Source of the DNA: Beroe ovata
Taxonomy: Eukaryota > Ctenophora > Nuda > Beroida > Beroidae
Direction of reading: 5' to 3'
Length of the DNA: 24,242 bases
Assembly: GCA_946803715.1 (NCBI GenBank)
Contig: CAMPET010000244.1
Coordinates: 64,382-88,623, forward strand
This document shows, piece after piece, positions 1-9,325 of the stretch (its first letter is position 1; every line of letters starts with the position of its first letter). The notes under the pieces are model-generated. The model did no database searches. It worked only from the letters and a program-made list of their open reading frames with translations, and was not told the origin of the DNA. Made by a program: the position numbers and the translations under genes.

Positions 1-23
1 GAGTTCATATCACTTCCAACCAG

Positions 24-123
24 CACTGCCCTCGGCCCTTCGGGCCTCGGGCAGTGGTCCCGGCCCTACGGGCCGGGACCACGCCCATTTTCTTTCCGTG
101 GCTGCGGGCGCTTGCCAGCGCCC
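24..123. repeat. Three consecutive GC-rich hairpins
   Basis: Three inverted repeats follow each other in an otherwise AT-rich stretch. The first (24-56) has 15-nt arms with two central mismatches around a TTC loop. The second (54-82) has perfect 13-nt arms around TAC and shares its first three bases with the first. The third (106-123) has 7-nt arms (GGGCGCT/AGCGCCC) around TGCC. The loops and GGCCC-NNN-GGGCC cores of the first two are alike, which suggests a short mobile or self-propagating palindromic element. This is seen in sequence; function is unknown. Confidence 0.7.
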
Positions 124-129
124 TGATAA

Positions 130-527
130 TAGTCATTCGACATAAACAGTTATAGCATTAATTATCATTGAATGATTTTTAATTCAACGTTTACAGTAAC
201 TCTTATTCTATATAAGATAAAAGATATTACGGTTAAAGAGAAAAGAGATTACCTACTGTTATAGAAAACAGAAATTATCGTGACCTTGAAGAAAAAAAAA
301 GAAATAATTGTTGAAGAAAAATAAAGATCATTTAAGATTGTCAACTCTGACCAGATTAAACTTTATACTTTGAAATATCATTTAATAAATTACGCATCCT
401 ATTTGCACGTCAAACATCATACCTACTCGTTATTTACTTATTTCCAGACTTAATAGCAGAACCTCGACCTGATTGTTAAACACTATTATTTATAAAACTT
501 CTATTTAACTTGTATTATAACTTGCAG
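130..527. other. AT-rich stretch without a recognisable gene
   Basis: The stretch is AT-rich and ends in a TATAACTTGCAG that would serve as a splice acceptor for the fragment that follows. No coding signal or RNA gene was seen. Confidence 0.4.
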
Positions 528-759
528 GAAGTTGGAACAACTCCCCGAGTGTGTTGAGGAGGACTTGATTCATTATCTAGACAGCCTAGACCACGTATCA
601 GTGATTGATGCTCATGAAGCCAGAAAGGACTTCATAGAAGCTGCAGGTGCTTCCCATTCAATCGTATTACAGAATCGTGATTATGCCAACAGAAAGGACT
701 TCATAACCGCAGCTGGCCTTGGACGAAAAATGGAAGGAGCTACAGAAGTCAAACATTGA
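528..759 (+). CDS. Possible coding exon, unknown acidic/charged protein, cut by a gap
   Basis: An open frame runs from a good acceptor (CTTGCAG ending at 527) to a stop at 757-759. It is acidic and has two copies of the motif RKDFIxAAG, encoded by a 16-bp direct repeat CAGAAAGGACTTCATA about 70 bp apart. After the second copy a different frame reads more like protein (a lysine-rich stretch starting LDEKWKELQK) and runs into the N at 780. So either a splice or a frameshift lies near 715-725. The family is not recognised. An alternative is chance coding within a repeat. The first and last exon limits cannot be fixed from this window. Confidence 0.25.
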
Positions 760-851
760 CGAGAAAAAGAAGTTGAACANTGCCTGGGAAAATATATGAA
801 CATAGGCCTTATTATACGTTAGGTCCATTATACCGGCATGTGACAGAGTAA

Positions 852-974
852 ATGGCTCAATCTCGTGGCTCTTATAAGAAATTTGTAGACAATATTACAC
901 CAGCCGATTGGTTGTGCCGTAAATTAAGATACGATCCCGAGATTGAGATTGTGTGGCAATTACTTAGTTCATAG
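852..974 (+). CDS. Small 40-residue ORF, unknown
   Basis: An ATG-to-TAG frame begins 72 bp after the contig join at 780. The composition (NITPADWLCRK, then acidic residues and a hydrophobic end) is protein-like, but the length is near what chance allows. It may belong to the same gene as the fragment at 528-759, separated from it by the join. No known domain is visible. Confidence 0.18.
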   Translation: MAQSRGSYKKFVDNITPADWLCRKLRYDPEIEIVWQLLSS

Positions 975-1034
975 CAATCGTGCACTAAATGAACTTAGGC
1001 GTGGTGACCTATAGTGGCATTGGCGGGACAGTAA

Positions 1035-1634
1035 TCACCCCGGAAAGCTTCGCCTCCAGCGAGTAATGGCTAGACTGCCACTTGGCCTTACCCTTAGCTT
1101 ACTCTCAGCATAATACTGAAACATCATATTTTTCCTCTCTATAGAAGTCCCTGGTAATTTATAACAAAGACGTTGCCCTTGGGCAATCCTGAGAGCCATT
1201 GCACACGTGAGTGCGCCTGTACATTCCTGAGGATCTCTAATGAATGGGCAGTTGCCCCCTTTTGAGTAAGTCCACTTCTTGTAAATGTTCATTTCCCGAG
1301 GCCACCGAGTATCAAAGGAGGTGACGAAGCAGGCAAAACGTTCTACGATGATGTCAGCATTCTGATGACGAGAGGGGTCAAAGAGAGAAATGTGCCTAGT
1401 CTGGTGGTTTACCACCAATAGACTCCAGTAATGATTGTCAAATATAGGGACTAAAATTTTCTCCATTGTCCGAAACGGATTATCATGGAACCATAAATTA
1501 GCTGCATCGACACTGGATCTTATTAGCTTGTCATGCAAGAAACTGCTCCACGTGGTAATTGAAGGATGTCGATCTGCGATAATTGACATGACCCCATTAA
1601 TGGTTTCATCGTTGACAGGTATCAGATTGGACAT
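1035..1634 (-). CDS. Ulp1/SENP-like (C48 family) cysteine peptidase ORF
   Basis: This 199-residue ORF resembles the catalytic domain of the Ulp1 superfamily, whose members cleave SUMO, NEDD8 or ubiquitin-like tags or, in some mobile elements and viruses, process other proteins. Residues 6-20 (VNDETINGVMSII) match the 'LNDxxIN' start of the domain. Residues 61-72 (LVPIFDNHYWSL) carry the likely catalytic His68, FDPS carries Asp86, and PQECTGALTC carries the likely nucleophile Cys138. The usual Gln six residues before the Cys is absent, and the normal DCG is ECT, so activity is doubtful. A TAA lies just upstream in frame, but CCACAG at about 1645 could be an acceptor, so this may be one exon of a longer gene. 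It could also be the last remnant of a DNA transposon or MULE-like element; no transposase is seen nearby. Confidence 0.55.
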   Translation of the reverse strand: MSNLIPVNDETINGVMSIIADRHPSITTWSSFLHDKLIRSSVDAANLWFHDNPFRTMEKILVPIFDNHYWSLLVVNHQTRHISLFDPSRHQNADIIVERFACFVTSFDTRWPREMNIYKKWTYSKGGNCPFIRDPQECTGALTCAMALRIAQGQRLCYKLPGTSIERKNMMFQYYAESKLRVRPSGSLAITRWRRSFPG

Positions 1635-1639
1635 CGTGG

Positions 1640-2787
1640 ACTTGACCTGTGGTTATGTTCAGGAAAATCTATAATATGTGCTAATAAGATGTATTCTTCA
1701 TTGGAGCATGAGTAATGAATATCAATGAGAGGTAAATATGAGAGGCGAGTAAAACGCAATATCCATAGGCATAACCTAGATGTGTTGTAATAAATTCAGT
1801 CAGTGACGTCTATCTATAGCGTGTTCAGTTAAATTCAACTTTACATTACACAGCAAGAGTACAGCGGTAGCAGCAATTAAATAACATGTCATGTCCGCGG
1901 GACCGCGGGTAATATTTATTATTAGTTTTTATTCAACAGTCCTAGTAAAGTCAAAAATTCGCTGATTCTCTACTATCGTACTTGAATTAACTGCTATCAT
2001 ACTCGATAGCAACAACAATTGCCAGAAGTTTACCCAAGATTCAAAGATTCATGTAACCGAGAGCTGGAGCTGGAACACGAGGCAATTATGTAAACCCGAC
2101 CATGTGTATTGTAATGGACGACACTCTGTGCAATCATATACCCCCATGTTGCATGGAGTTGTAGTAATTTGTCGACATAAATAGCTTGTTACGTGGAAAA
2201 TCGATCAGAATGTACCATTCATTGAATTGTTTACACCCTCATTGGCATTGCTTGAAGTAGCAGCGAGAACGCCCACTCATAAATGGAGTCCAAATTTGTA
2301 CGTGCATTGTTCGTTAAAAAACGTAGATCGATGGTAGAAACTCAACTGATTTAGTTCTAGACCGTTAAGCTGTATGATATGCAATCCCCAAATGGCATCT
2401 GATCCCGTTTGGATTGTTGCCAGGTGTGAATGGACTAATTACTCAAGTTTTACGTTTCAGGTTCATGCCCAACTGAGCAACTACATAAGAGTGTCCCTAC
2501 GCAGAAGTTATATCTTATACGAGGATTTAATTATTCATGATGACTGTTTTGCCAGTTTGATTTTGATTTAATAGTCACAAAAGGCATGGAATTTTTATGA
2601 ATTGTAGTGCTGCAGTGCCATTGTAATTATTATTTTTGATGAATTAGCGTATTATAATGTTGTGTGTGCTTTAACTAGTTTGAATTTGAAAGTGAGTCAT
2701 TTTCAGCAGGAATTGATCATTTTTGCCGTGAAATACATTTGCATAATTTATGGTAGGCACTATGGTTAATTTGAAGCATCCAAATTT
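1640..2787. other. Intergenic stretch, no supported gene
   Basis: The longest frame here (2374-2571, +) has no recognisable motif and no flanking support. A short palindrome CCGCGG-GA-CCGCGG occurs near 1898-1911. Nothing else could be supported. Confidence 0.4.
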
Positions 2788-3426
2788 CTAGCGTCTCCTT
2801 ATCTCCTCTGCCAGCTCAATGTCAGGTACATGGTGCAAAAATGCCTCGCATCCCAGCTCTGACGCGTCTGTGCCGGGCAAATCGGCCTTGTGGATGATTT
2901 TGGCCATCCTGCACTGATGTTCTCGCCCCGACATGTGCATTCCCAGCTTGAGGGAACTCTCAAAGTCTCGATTGCATGCTCTGCATGACAATCGTAGGAT
3001 AAATCGCTTCGCAAATTCCTCATGTTTGATGAAGAGGGCATTCCTCATGCCCAGCAGGGCTTTAGTGCGATATTTCCATTCCTCCCGTGTGGGAGCCTCA
3101 TACATGTCCGCTCTGACCTCTTGCATCTCGATCTTAGTCCAGAACTTGGGGTCCGCCAACAAAGTTGCGAAATTGTCCCCATGCTCTCTTTCCAGAGCTT
3201 CTCTCTCATCCCCTCCCGCAAGGGGGTAATTCACAGAGCAGTCATTCTCCAGGTCCCAGACCTGCTGCTCGATAGTGCCCCATTTTTCCTTCTCTTCTAC
3301 AGTTGTGGCCCTGGCCACTCGAGCGGGCAGTCTCCTCTTGTTCTTTTTGTGGGAGCGACCCTCTACATGCTCCCTTAATGTGGTGAATTGTTCCCCCTCA
3401 GCTGCACACATAGTATACAAGCCCAT
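2788..3426 (-). CDS. U1/matrin-type zinc-finger protein, unknown function
   Basis: The ORF is 212 residues, highly charged, with an ATG at 3426. Residues 148-170 form a clear CX2CX12HX5H finger (Cys148, Cys151, His164, His170), the spacing of U1C/matrin-type fingers that bind RNA or structured nucleic acid. The N terminus repeats the pattern in broken form: Cys7, His20 and His26 are spaced correctly, but the expected first Cys is Tyr4. Between them lies a Lys/Glu/Trp-rich, probably helical region. The frame stays open upstream of the ATG to a TAG about 30 bp away, and CAG at 3441-3443 could be an acceptor, so the true 5' end may be an exon border. Codon use differs from the AT-rich surroundings, which supports a real gene. 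I do not recognise a specific family. Confidence 0.5.
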   Translation of the reverse strand: MGLYTMCAAEGEQFTTLREHVEGRSHKKNKRRLPARVARATTVEEKEKWGTIEQQVWDLENDCSVNYPLAGGDEREALEREHGDNFATLLADPKFWTKIEMQEVRADMYEAPTREEWKYRTKALLGMRNALFIKHEEFAKRFILRLSCRACNRDFESSLKLGMHMSGREHQCRMAKIIHKADLPGTDASELGCEAFLHHVPDIELAEEIRRR

Positions 3427-4540
3427 TTGTAATGAAACATAGTCATACTGTTGCTATCTGTAAGATAATCATAAATTAAAATAATAAGAACAAAAGCAGC
3501 GCAAAATTGGAATGTTTAGCCAATCTGCCATGATGGTGATAAGTATAATGAGCAACTGCCAAGTGCAGGCATAAAAATGAATGTCTTGTTTATAGTTATG
3601 GTATGCCCATTTGTCATGATGTGTTAATCATTGATGATTATTGAAGTATAAGTCTTATGACGTTGCGTCTAATGTTAAGTCAAATGCATCATTGCTCATG
3701 AAGCGATGCTTCGGAATCTTAATTATGCCTAAAAAGTCGTTAACTACATTTCAAAACCAGATTCGTACTAAATCGATCATCTGCAGTACTGCTGATAACG
3801 TACTAATGTGTTGTCTGACGTCGCCAAGTTAATCATCTCATTACTAGAATGAATTTGGCCGAAATTCATCATCATGATGGGCATCTTGGATTAATCCTAT
3901 GTACTTAAATAATGCATGCATGCTTTAATCCCATCTCATTAGAGATTATACCATATGTGGACCTCGGCTGTCTTAATCCCCTGCATAAACTACTTGTTGC
4001 GCAATAAGCATAGCCGGTTTACTTTTGAAATACCATTGGTCATTTATCACACGGTCAGTTATCTGGCAACATGCCACGCATTTCTAAACCCTAAAGAATG
4101 CGTCCAAAAGTCCACATCTTCCGGCCCCTTTCCTTGCCAGATAATCTACTACTCCTAAATCGCTCCGGCCCTTTTCCTTTGCCGGGCTTGTTCATTCTGC
4201 TCGGGGTAAAATATACATACGAATCCGTTTTGTTTAATTTGTGCACAATTTTACTCATATTATGACGTTATTAAGTCGCACCAAGTCTTCTAGCTTACAA
4301 CCACAACGCTAGGCATCCCGAGAATCATTCCTTCATCAAGCTGGGAATTAAATCAAATTATCCACAATAAAATGGAATTCACTCCAACAGAGTGACGTAA
4401 CTGACCATACTTGGTGCGTGGACGCTTTCAATTTAATTACTAACTGCCCAAACGTCTTATTATTATCATCCCACTGCGCTCACAATATATGCACGGTATG
4501 GATTTATATTCAAGATATGATATGAGTAGTATTACGCATT
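3427..4540. other. Intergenic stretch, no supported gene
   Basis: Short frames at 3641-3832 and 3955-4158 have no motif. Two similar pyrimidine-rich pieces (CCGGCCCCTTTCCTTGCC near 4121 and CCGGCCCTTTTCCTTTGCC near 4167) form a short imperfect direct repeat. Nothing else was seen. Confidence 0.4.
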
Positions 4541-4642
4541 TTGTGTGTATGTGTGTGTGTGGTGTATGTGTGTGTGTGTGTGTATGTTTGTGTGTGTGTG
4601 TGTGCGTTTGTATGTGTGTATTTGTATGTGTGTGTGTGTGTG
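4541..4642 (+). repeat. (TG)n microsatellite
   Basis: About 100 bp of TG dinucleotides, interrupted by TATG, TTTG and GCGTTTG variants. Confidence 0.95.
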
Positions 4643-4801
4643 AGAAAGTGAAATGGTCGATTTGTAAGGTTGAGTGTCATCTCAAGATGGAATGCTGCTT
4701 CTCAGTCACAATGGTTTCTATGGATATATGAGATAACACCACTGTCTATGCAATTTCCCAGACAGTATGACAGCATATTGAGGATGACAGTATGACAGTA
4801 C

Positions 4802-4968
4802 CTGGTTGGTAGGAGATAGGTTGCTAGGGTGACCAAGTTGTTGCTGTGGTTGCTGTGGTGGGTGCTGCGGCTGGTGTATAACTGTTGTCGTGGGTATCTG
4901 TGCGTTTTCAGAACTTTGCATACACTGCTGGTAGCTTAGCGCATCGGCGGCAATTTGCTCCGGGCTGT
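4802..4968 (-). CDS. Gln/Pro-rich coding exon, truncated at a contig join
   Basis: On the minus strand an open frame runs from the N at 4969 to a strong splice donor (ACCAACCAG followed by GTACTG at 4801-4796). It begins SPEQIAADALSYQQC and continues into a Gln/Pro/His-rich stretch with several QQ and PQ steps and an Asn/Ser/Thr-rich end. Such low-complexity segments are typical of transcription factors and RNA-binding proteins, but no folded domain is visible and no family can be named. The upstream part is lost at the gap. The downstream exon was not found in this window; it would lie to the left, where no good acceptor with a matching frame stood out. Confidence 0.4.
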
Positions 4969-4969
4969 N

Positions 4970-5690
4970 GATTATGGAGCAGGTTGTGCCGATTATAATT
5001 TTACCATAATTGTTCGCTTATGCAAGGTACAACCGAAATAGTATCCTATTGATATTATGGAAGATGGAGTTTACGTCTAATATGCAAGCAACACGTTCAT
5101 CTAAAGATCTAAGTATGGTGTTACTGCTACAGGATTTTTTGTCAGGCTCCAAATGTGAGTTTTGGATTATGGGTAGGTATTTTATTGAAGGAGGTAAAAC
5201 CCCAACAATGTAGATACTCGTCTATGCGATATTCTATAATTACTCTAGGATTGCCAATTCTAGTCAAGGACGGGAATATGAGCAAGGTTCCCTGAGATTT
5301 TAGAAATGCTCTGGTTAGAAGTCGGAGAACAAACTCACATGATAATTATATTTTCAATAGTCAAATGAAGTCGGAAGTCATACCAGACGTTTTATCAAAT
5401 GACGAATGATCAGCAAGAAACATATACATTTAACTTCCCTCGAGTTCGTACACTTTCTCTTCGTCAAACAAATCACCAAGATAAGACTCATAGTAGCAGG
5501 AGGTTCGACATGACGCCCACACAAAACCCCAGGAGACCAGAATCTAGATCACCCAATGGGTCTCACTGTGTAGTGAATCATTGCGCAACCCAGGTCCCAA
5601 TGCCTGGTGTTCCGCGTGTGCGGAGTAGTTTGGAGTCCGTGTGATCTCCGAGCAAAACTGCTCAGTTTCGGCTTATAAACGATCTTAACG
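4970..5690. other. Intergenic stretch, no supported gene
   Basis: Two small open frames (5010-5213 and 5399-5644, +) have no motifs, splice support or repeats that argue for coding. No RNA gene seen. Confidence 0.35.
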
Positions 5691-5999
5691 AGATAAGTCA
5701 CGAGATAAATCACGTGATATGACTCCCAACTCCCAAGTCATGAAACGCCCATTTCCACTCCTTCAGGGCTGAATGCCTCGCACTGAGTGGCTCATGACCA
5801 AGTTCTGCGTGATATGACCTTGAGATCACATGAGTCACAAGGCGCATTTCCGCTCCTTCAGGACTAAGACCTGCGCTCTGAGTGGTGCATGACCAAGTGC
5901 TGCGTGATATGACCTTTGGGATAAGTCACGAGATGCATTTCCACTCCTTCAGAGCTAAGAGCTGCGCACTGATTGGTGCACAACCACGTCCTTGTGACA
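5691..5999. repeat. Three-copy tandem repeat, period 93-94 bp
   Basis: Related units start near 5748, 5842 and 5935, each with TTTCCnCTCCTTCAG, CTGCGC, TGGTGCATGACCA and TGCGTGATATGACCT blocks. A partial lead-in unit (GATAAGTCACGAGATAAATC) starts at 5691. The units carry TCACGTGA/GTCACGAG-like palindromes and TGA(C/G)TCA-like sites. They are about 10-15% diverged from each other. The array ends next to the left end of the LINE remnant. Confidence 0.85.
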
Positions 6000-6104
6000 A
6001 CGCAATGCTACCCTGGTAGTGGAAGTAGCACAATCGCCTCAGGCGTGTTCCCACTATCAGTGACGCTTTGATCGAGATAGATTAACCTATATATGGCTAA
6101 ATCA

Positions 6105-6887
6105 CTACACGGCCTGCTTGCTCAGGTGCAAGCATAGTAGCTTAACCCGGTATACCTCTTCCGGGTTGAATAGAAGTGAGGAGCGGTGACTCACAACGCC
6201 TACAGTAGAAACCCTGTCTTTACTGTTTATGGTTAAAAACAAGGTTTCCAAGTTTCTGGATACAGTGGATGACTCATTGATAACAGTTGCATTGAGGGAG
6301 TTGCTTACATACATGCAAACTCCAGTCCCTTTACATTTGCCCTCAATTGTGTTCTGGTAAAAAGAAGTGTATCCAGGTAACTCATACACACTACTTTCTT
6401 CGGCTGTAACATTTGTTTCTGATAGACCTATTATAGAAAATTTCAGCTCCATTCGATGAACTTGGGCAGCAAATGCGTCGAAATTAGTTCTGTTACCGTC
6501 TATATTCTGAAAAAGCATGCTACCATAGGATGCCAAATTATCAGTGTTCATTTCATTCAGTTCTCCGATGTTATAAAATTTGCAAGTATCTAGTATATTG
6601 GAAATCATACAAGAAAATTCATCACCCTCTTCGTTTATATCATCTGAGGAGGGTGCATGTTCAGTATTATGCAGGAAAGGGTTATATCTAGGTTCTATTT
6701 GATCTTTGCATTTAGAGCAATAGGAATTATTGCTACGTATTTCTCCATGAGATTTCCTAAAGCAGCTTTGAATCAAAGTTTGATGGAATACATTATCACA
6801 CTGATAGCATTCATATGCATTCTGACCAATACTTATATTTTTAATGCAGTGATTGCATTTTTCTCTTATATTTTGATTGAATCTTAT
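6105..6887 (-). pseudogene. LINE ORF2 fragment: PHD finger plus AP-type endonuclease, truncated
   Basis: The frame is open from directly after the ORF1 stop (TAG at 6890-6888) to 6105. The first part is a PHD-type zinc finger: KCNHC, then YECYQCDNVFH, a Cys at IQSC and YCSKC. A linker follows, then the N-terminal half of an exonuclease-endonuclease-phosphatase domain (about 6515-6200): FQNIDGN near its start, FSIIGLSETN with the metal-binding Glu, the ELPGY loop and GTGVCMYV. In LINEs this enzyme nicks target DNA to prime reverse transcription. After VGVV near 6200, homology stops where a VYRPP-like motif would be expected, so the catalytic Asp and His and the whole RT are lost. No in-frame Met lies before the PHD finger, so translation would need readthrough, frameshift or reinitiation. 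Confidence 0.75.
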
Positions 6888-7294
6888 CTAGGTTCCATGC
6901 CTTGCTGAGTCCCCAGGTGACCTGGATGAGGCAGCAACACTTGAGTAGGGTCGACCATTAACCCAGTTAGTTGGTGGGCGTCTAACACCCACCCCTCCAT
7001 GATTCCGAACTCTACTAAGAACTGTTTGTTTTATGAATCTCGCCAGCAACCTGATACCAGAGAGATCGAGATGCAGCAGATCAGGTCGACCACGCTTGTC
7101 GAACTGCCTCGACAACTCCTTGGAAAAAAGACCCTCCTTGTCCAAGAATTCATTGAAGCCCCTAACATACTTCACCCCCAGGTCACTGTGTACCAGACGG
7201 TTGAAATATCTTGCACCTCTGTTGATACTATGGCATTTAGAGGGCAGGATTGGGATGAATTCTGCAGCTCGGGTTCAATCCGCGGATTTCCGCC
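6888..7294 (-). pseudogene. Second copy of the LINE ORF1 C-terminal end (contig overlap)
   Basis: This encodes the last part of the SGNH domain and the ORF1 tail, ending DSARHGT and a TAG stop. It matches 7296-7695 at roughly 95%, with about a dozen substitutions, a 15-bp deletion relative to the other copy (after GTGTACCAG) and a small replaced block near 7254. It ends at the N, in the middle of the sequence that the other copy continues through. This is what an unmerged overlap of two haplotypes, or of two copies of the family, looks like. It supplies the true ORF1 stop, which the right-hand copy lacks. Confidence 0.7.
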
Positions 7295-7295
7295 N

Positions 7296-9325
7296 GACGA
7301 GGCAGCAACACTTGAGTAGGGTCGACCATTAACCCAGTTAGTTGGTGGGCGTCTAACACCAACCCCTCCATGATTCCGAACTCTACCAAGAACTGTTTGT
7401 TTTATGAAACTCGCTAGCAACCTGATACCAGGGAGATTGAGATGCAGCAGATCAGGTCGACCACGCTTGTCGAACTGCCTCGACAACTCCTTGGAAAGAA
7501 GACCCTCTTCATCCAAGAATTCATCGAAGCCCCTAACATACTGCACCCCCAGGTCACTGTGTACCAGCTTGTCAAATATCAGACGGTTGAAATATCTTGC
7601 ACCTCTGTTGATACTATGGCATTTAGAGGGCAGGATTGGGCAAACATGTATTCTGCAGCTAGGGTTCAGTCTGCGGATTTCCGCCAGTTTTTGGTAGTAG
7701 AGGCGATAGAAAGCATCTACATCTTGGGGTCCCGTGACGTTAGGTTGCCGTACATCGTTTGTTCCGCACATGATGACAACGTTTTTGTAGGAGCAACATA
7801 CGGATGGGTCAATGTTCTCGATCCTAGGGGCCCAAAATCGTTGTCCTGGCAGTATTTCTCCAAAGGTCTTTCTGTTGTCGGTTCCAAAGTGCAGTGATCC
7901 GGTGTTTGAGTCACCAATTATGCACATCGAGTTGGTGTTCCACTTGTTCACAGCTCTAAACGTTAGACTGTAGCGAGTCCCTGGATCAGTTTGACCTGGT
8001 CTGATCTCATGACTGAAGAAGTCCTGAGACTTTCTTGTCATTCTGTACAGGGTTCTGCCACAGCAGGTTATTGACGATGGGGAGTCTGCTGTTTGTGACT
8101 GTTTTGGTGTGAAGTCGATGCTAGACTTTGCTCCAAGGGAAAGAGTGAAAATGCTGGATTCAGGATGTATTGCATCTTCGTTGTCAGAGTGGCGTGGGAG
8201 AAAGGATTCAGCTCCACTATATTTGTTGATCAAGATGGAGTTGATCTCGGGGTGAGGCCTGTTGTATTTCACACTGTCAGGATACTTGGCACAGTAGACT
8301 TCCTTCTGCAAGCTGTTGATCTCTGCAAGCAGGGGTTTCAGTTCTTCGGGTACGGGTTGAGGGGTGGATCGTGCCCCATTGTACTGATATGGAGATCCAA
8401 AGGCGAGGACGGAGTGACCATTTTCTTCTGAGAACGGCAGGGATTCTAGGAAGGTGCTCAAATGGGTAGACCGTGACACATCGATGAAATCTTCCCTGAT
8501 CTCAGCAACTGCTTCTTGATTATGGCTAAGTCTGTGGGGTATATGAGCAGGTGGATTAGGTGAGGGGTGTGAAGAAGCAGCAGGGGGAGGAAGAGTGTTG
8601 CTTTGGACGGGTCTCTGAGAAAGGTTAGTGATCTCAGTTTGGATGGAAGCTAGTGATGACTGAAGGGACTTCATCTTTTGGTCCAGAGTAGCCTGGCTCA
8701 AGATCTGGTGCTGGAGATGGGTTTCTATATCTGAGATCCTGATGACCCTCTCAGATATTGCATTTTGAGTGCCTCGGATAGCATCAATGTCCGAGTTTAC
8801 GGAGCTGATCCTGTCTTCCAGATGAGCTATCATGTCAGCCAGCTTCTTATTCTCGTCAGTGATGGAGTCAGTGATAGATTTGACGGCAGCAGTGGAGATG
8901 ACTTTTTCTTGGAGGGCCTTGGTGTTCTTATGGGACACATGGCTGTCAGGTTTCTGATAAGGGCAGATGAAGCACCACGGACACTGCCAGGATTTCAGGA
9001 GGGATTCAACAGCCTGTTTTTCCAATTCAGCCTTTATTCCCGCACAGGCTGGGTGCCAGCACTGTTTGCAGTCTATGCAAACCCAGCTGTGGTCAGACGG
9101 TTTGCCACAGGGGCAAAGATCCCTACGTTTCTTTTCAGTGAATTTGCTGACGGGATCGATTTCAGCAGCTTCTTCAGTTGGCAGTGGCTTTGGAGATTTC
9201 GGACTGCTAGGGGTGGCACCAGGTTGTAACCCTTGGAGACGCTCACTGTGTCTCTGGGGTGGCTTCAGAGCAGGCAGTTTAGTGGACTTGGGAGAGTTGA
9301 TACTCGTCCGAGGTTTGTTGGGCAT
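7296..9325 (-). CDS. LINE ORF1: PHD finger, coiled coil, AlkB-like dioxygenase and SGNH esterase
   Basis: The frame is open from 9373; the start at 9325 (MPNKPRTS) is preferred. Numbering below counts from 9373. Residues 87-134 are a C4HC3 PHD finger (Cys87, 89, 99, 102, His107, Cys110, 131, 134). Residues 155-253 are a heptad-like coiled coil, followed by a Pro-rich linker. Residues 300-475 match the AlkB family of 2-oxoglutarate/Fe(II) dioxygenases, which demethylate nucleic acids: FGSPYQYNGA, then NSILINKYSG, the metal ligands His395-x-Asp397 and His455, and RYSLTFR with Arg467 and Arg473 spaced as in E. coli AlkB. Residues 482-665 are an SGNH/GDSL esterase with Ser489 (GDSN), Asn539 (GTND) and Asp641/His644 (DLLH). 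Every key residue of both enzymes is present. The frame is undamaged up to the N, unlike the rest of the element. A CR1 ORF1 normally has PHD and esterase; the AlkB part is the addition. Confidence 0.85.

Noticed and set aside
2933..3378. Two + strand frames opposite the U1-type zinc-finger ORF
   Set aside because: They are in antisense to a frame with a full zinc-finger motif and have no features of their own.
4489..4731. Open frame with Cys-Val repeats over the TG microsatellite
   Set aside because: It is a translation of simple sequence.
5399..5644. 81-codon + strand frame
   Set aside because: Composition is Ser/Arg/Pro-rich without a motif, and nothing around it supports a gene.
7172..7294. 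Tail of the 733-residue reading of ORF1 across the N
   Set aside because: It reads past a contig join into a second copy of the same region in another frame; the true tail is seen in 6888-7294.
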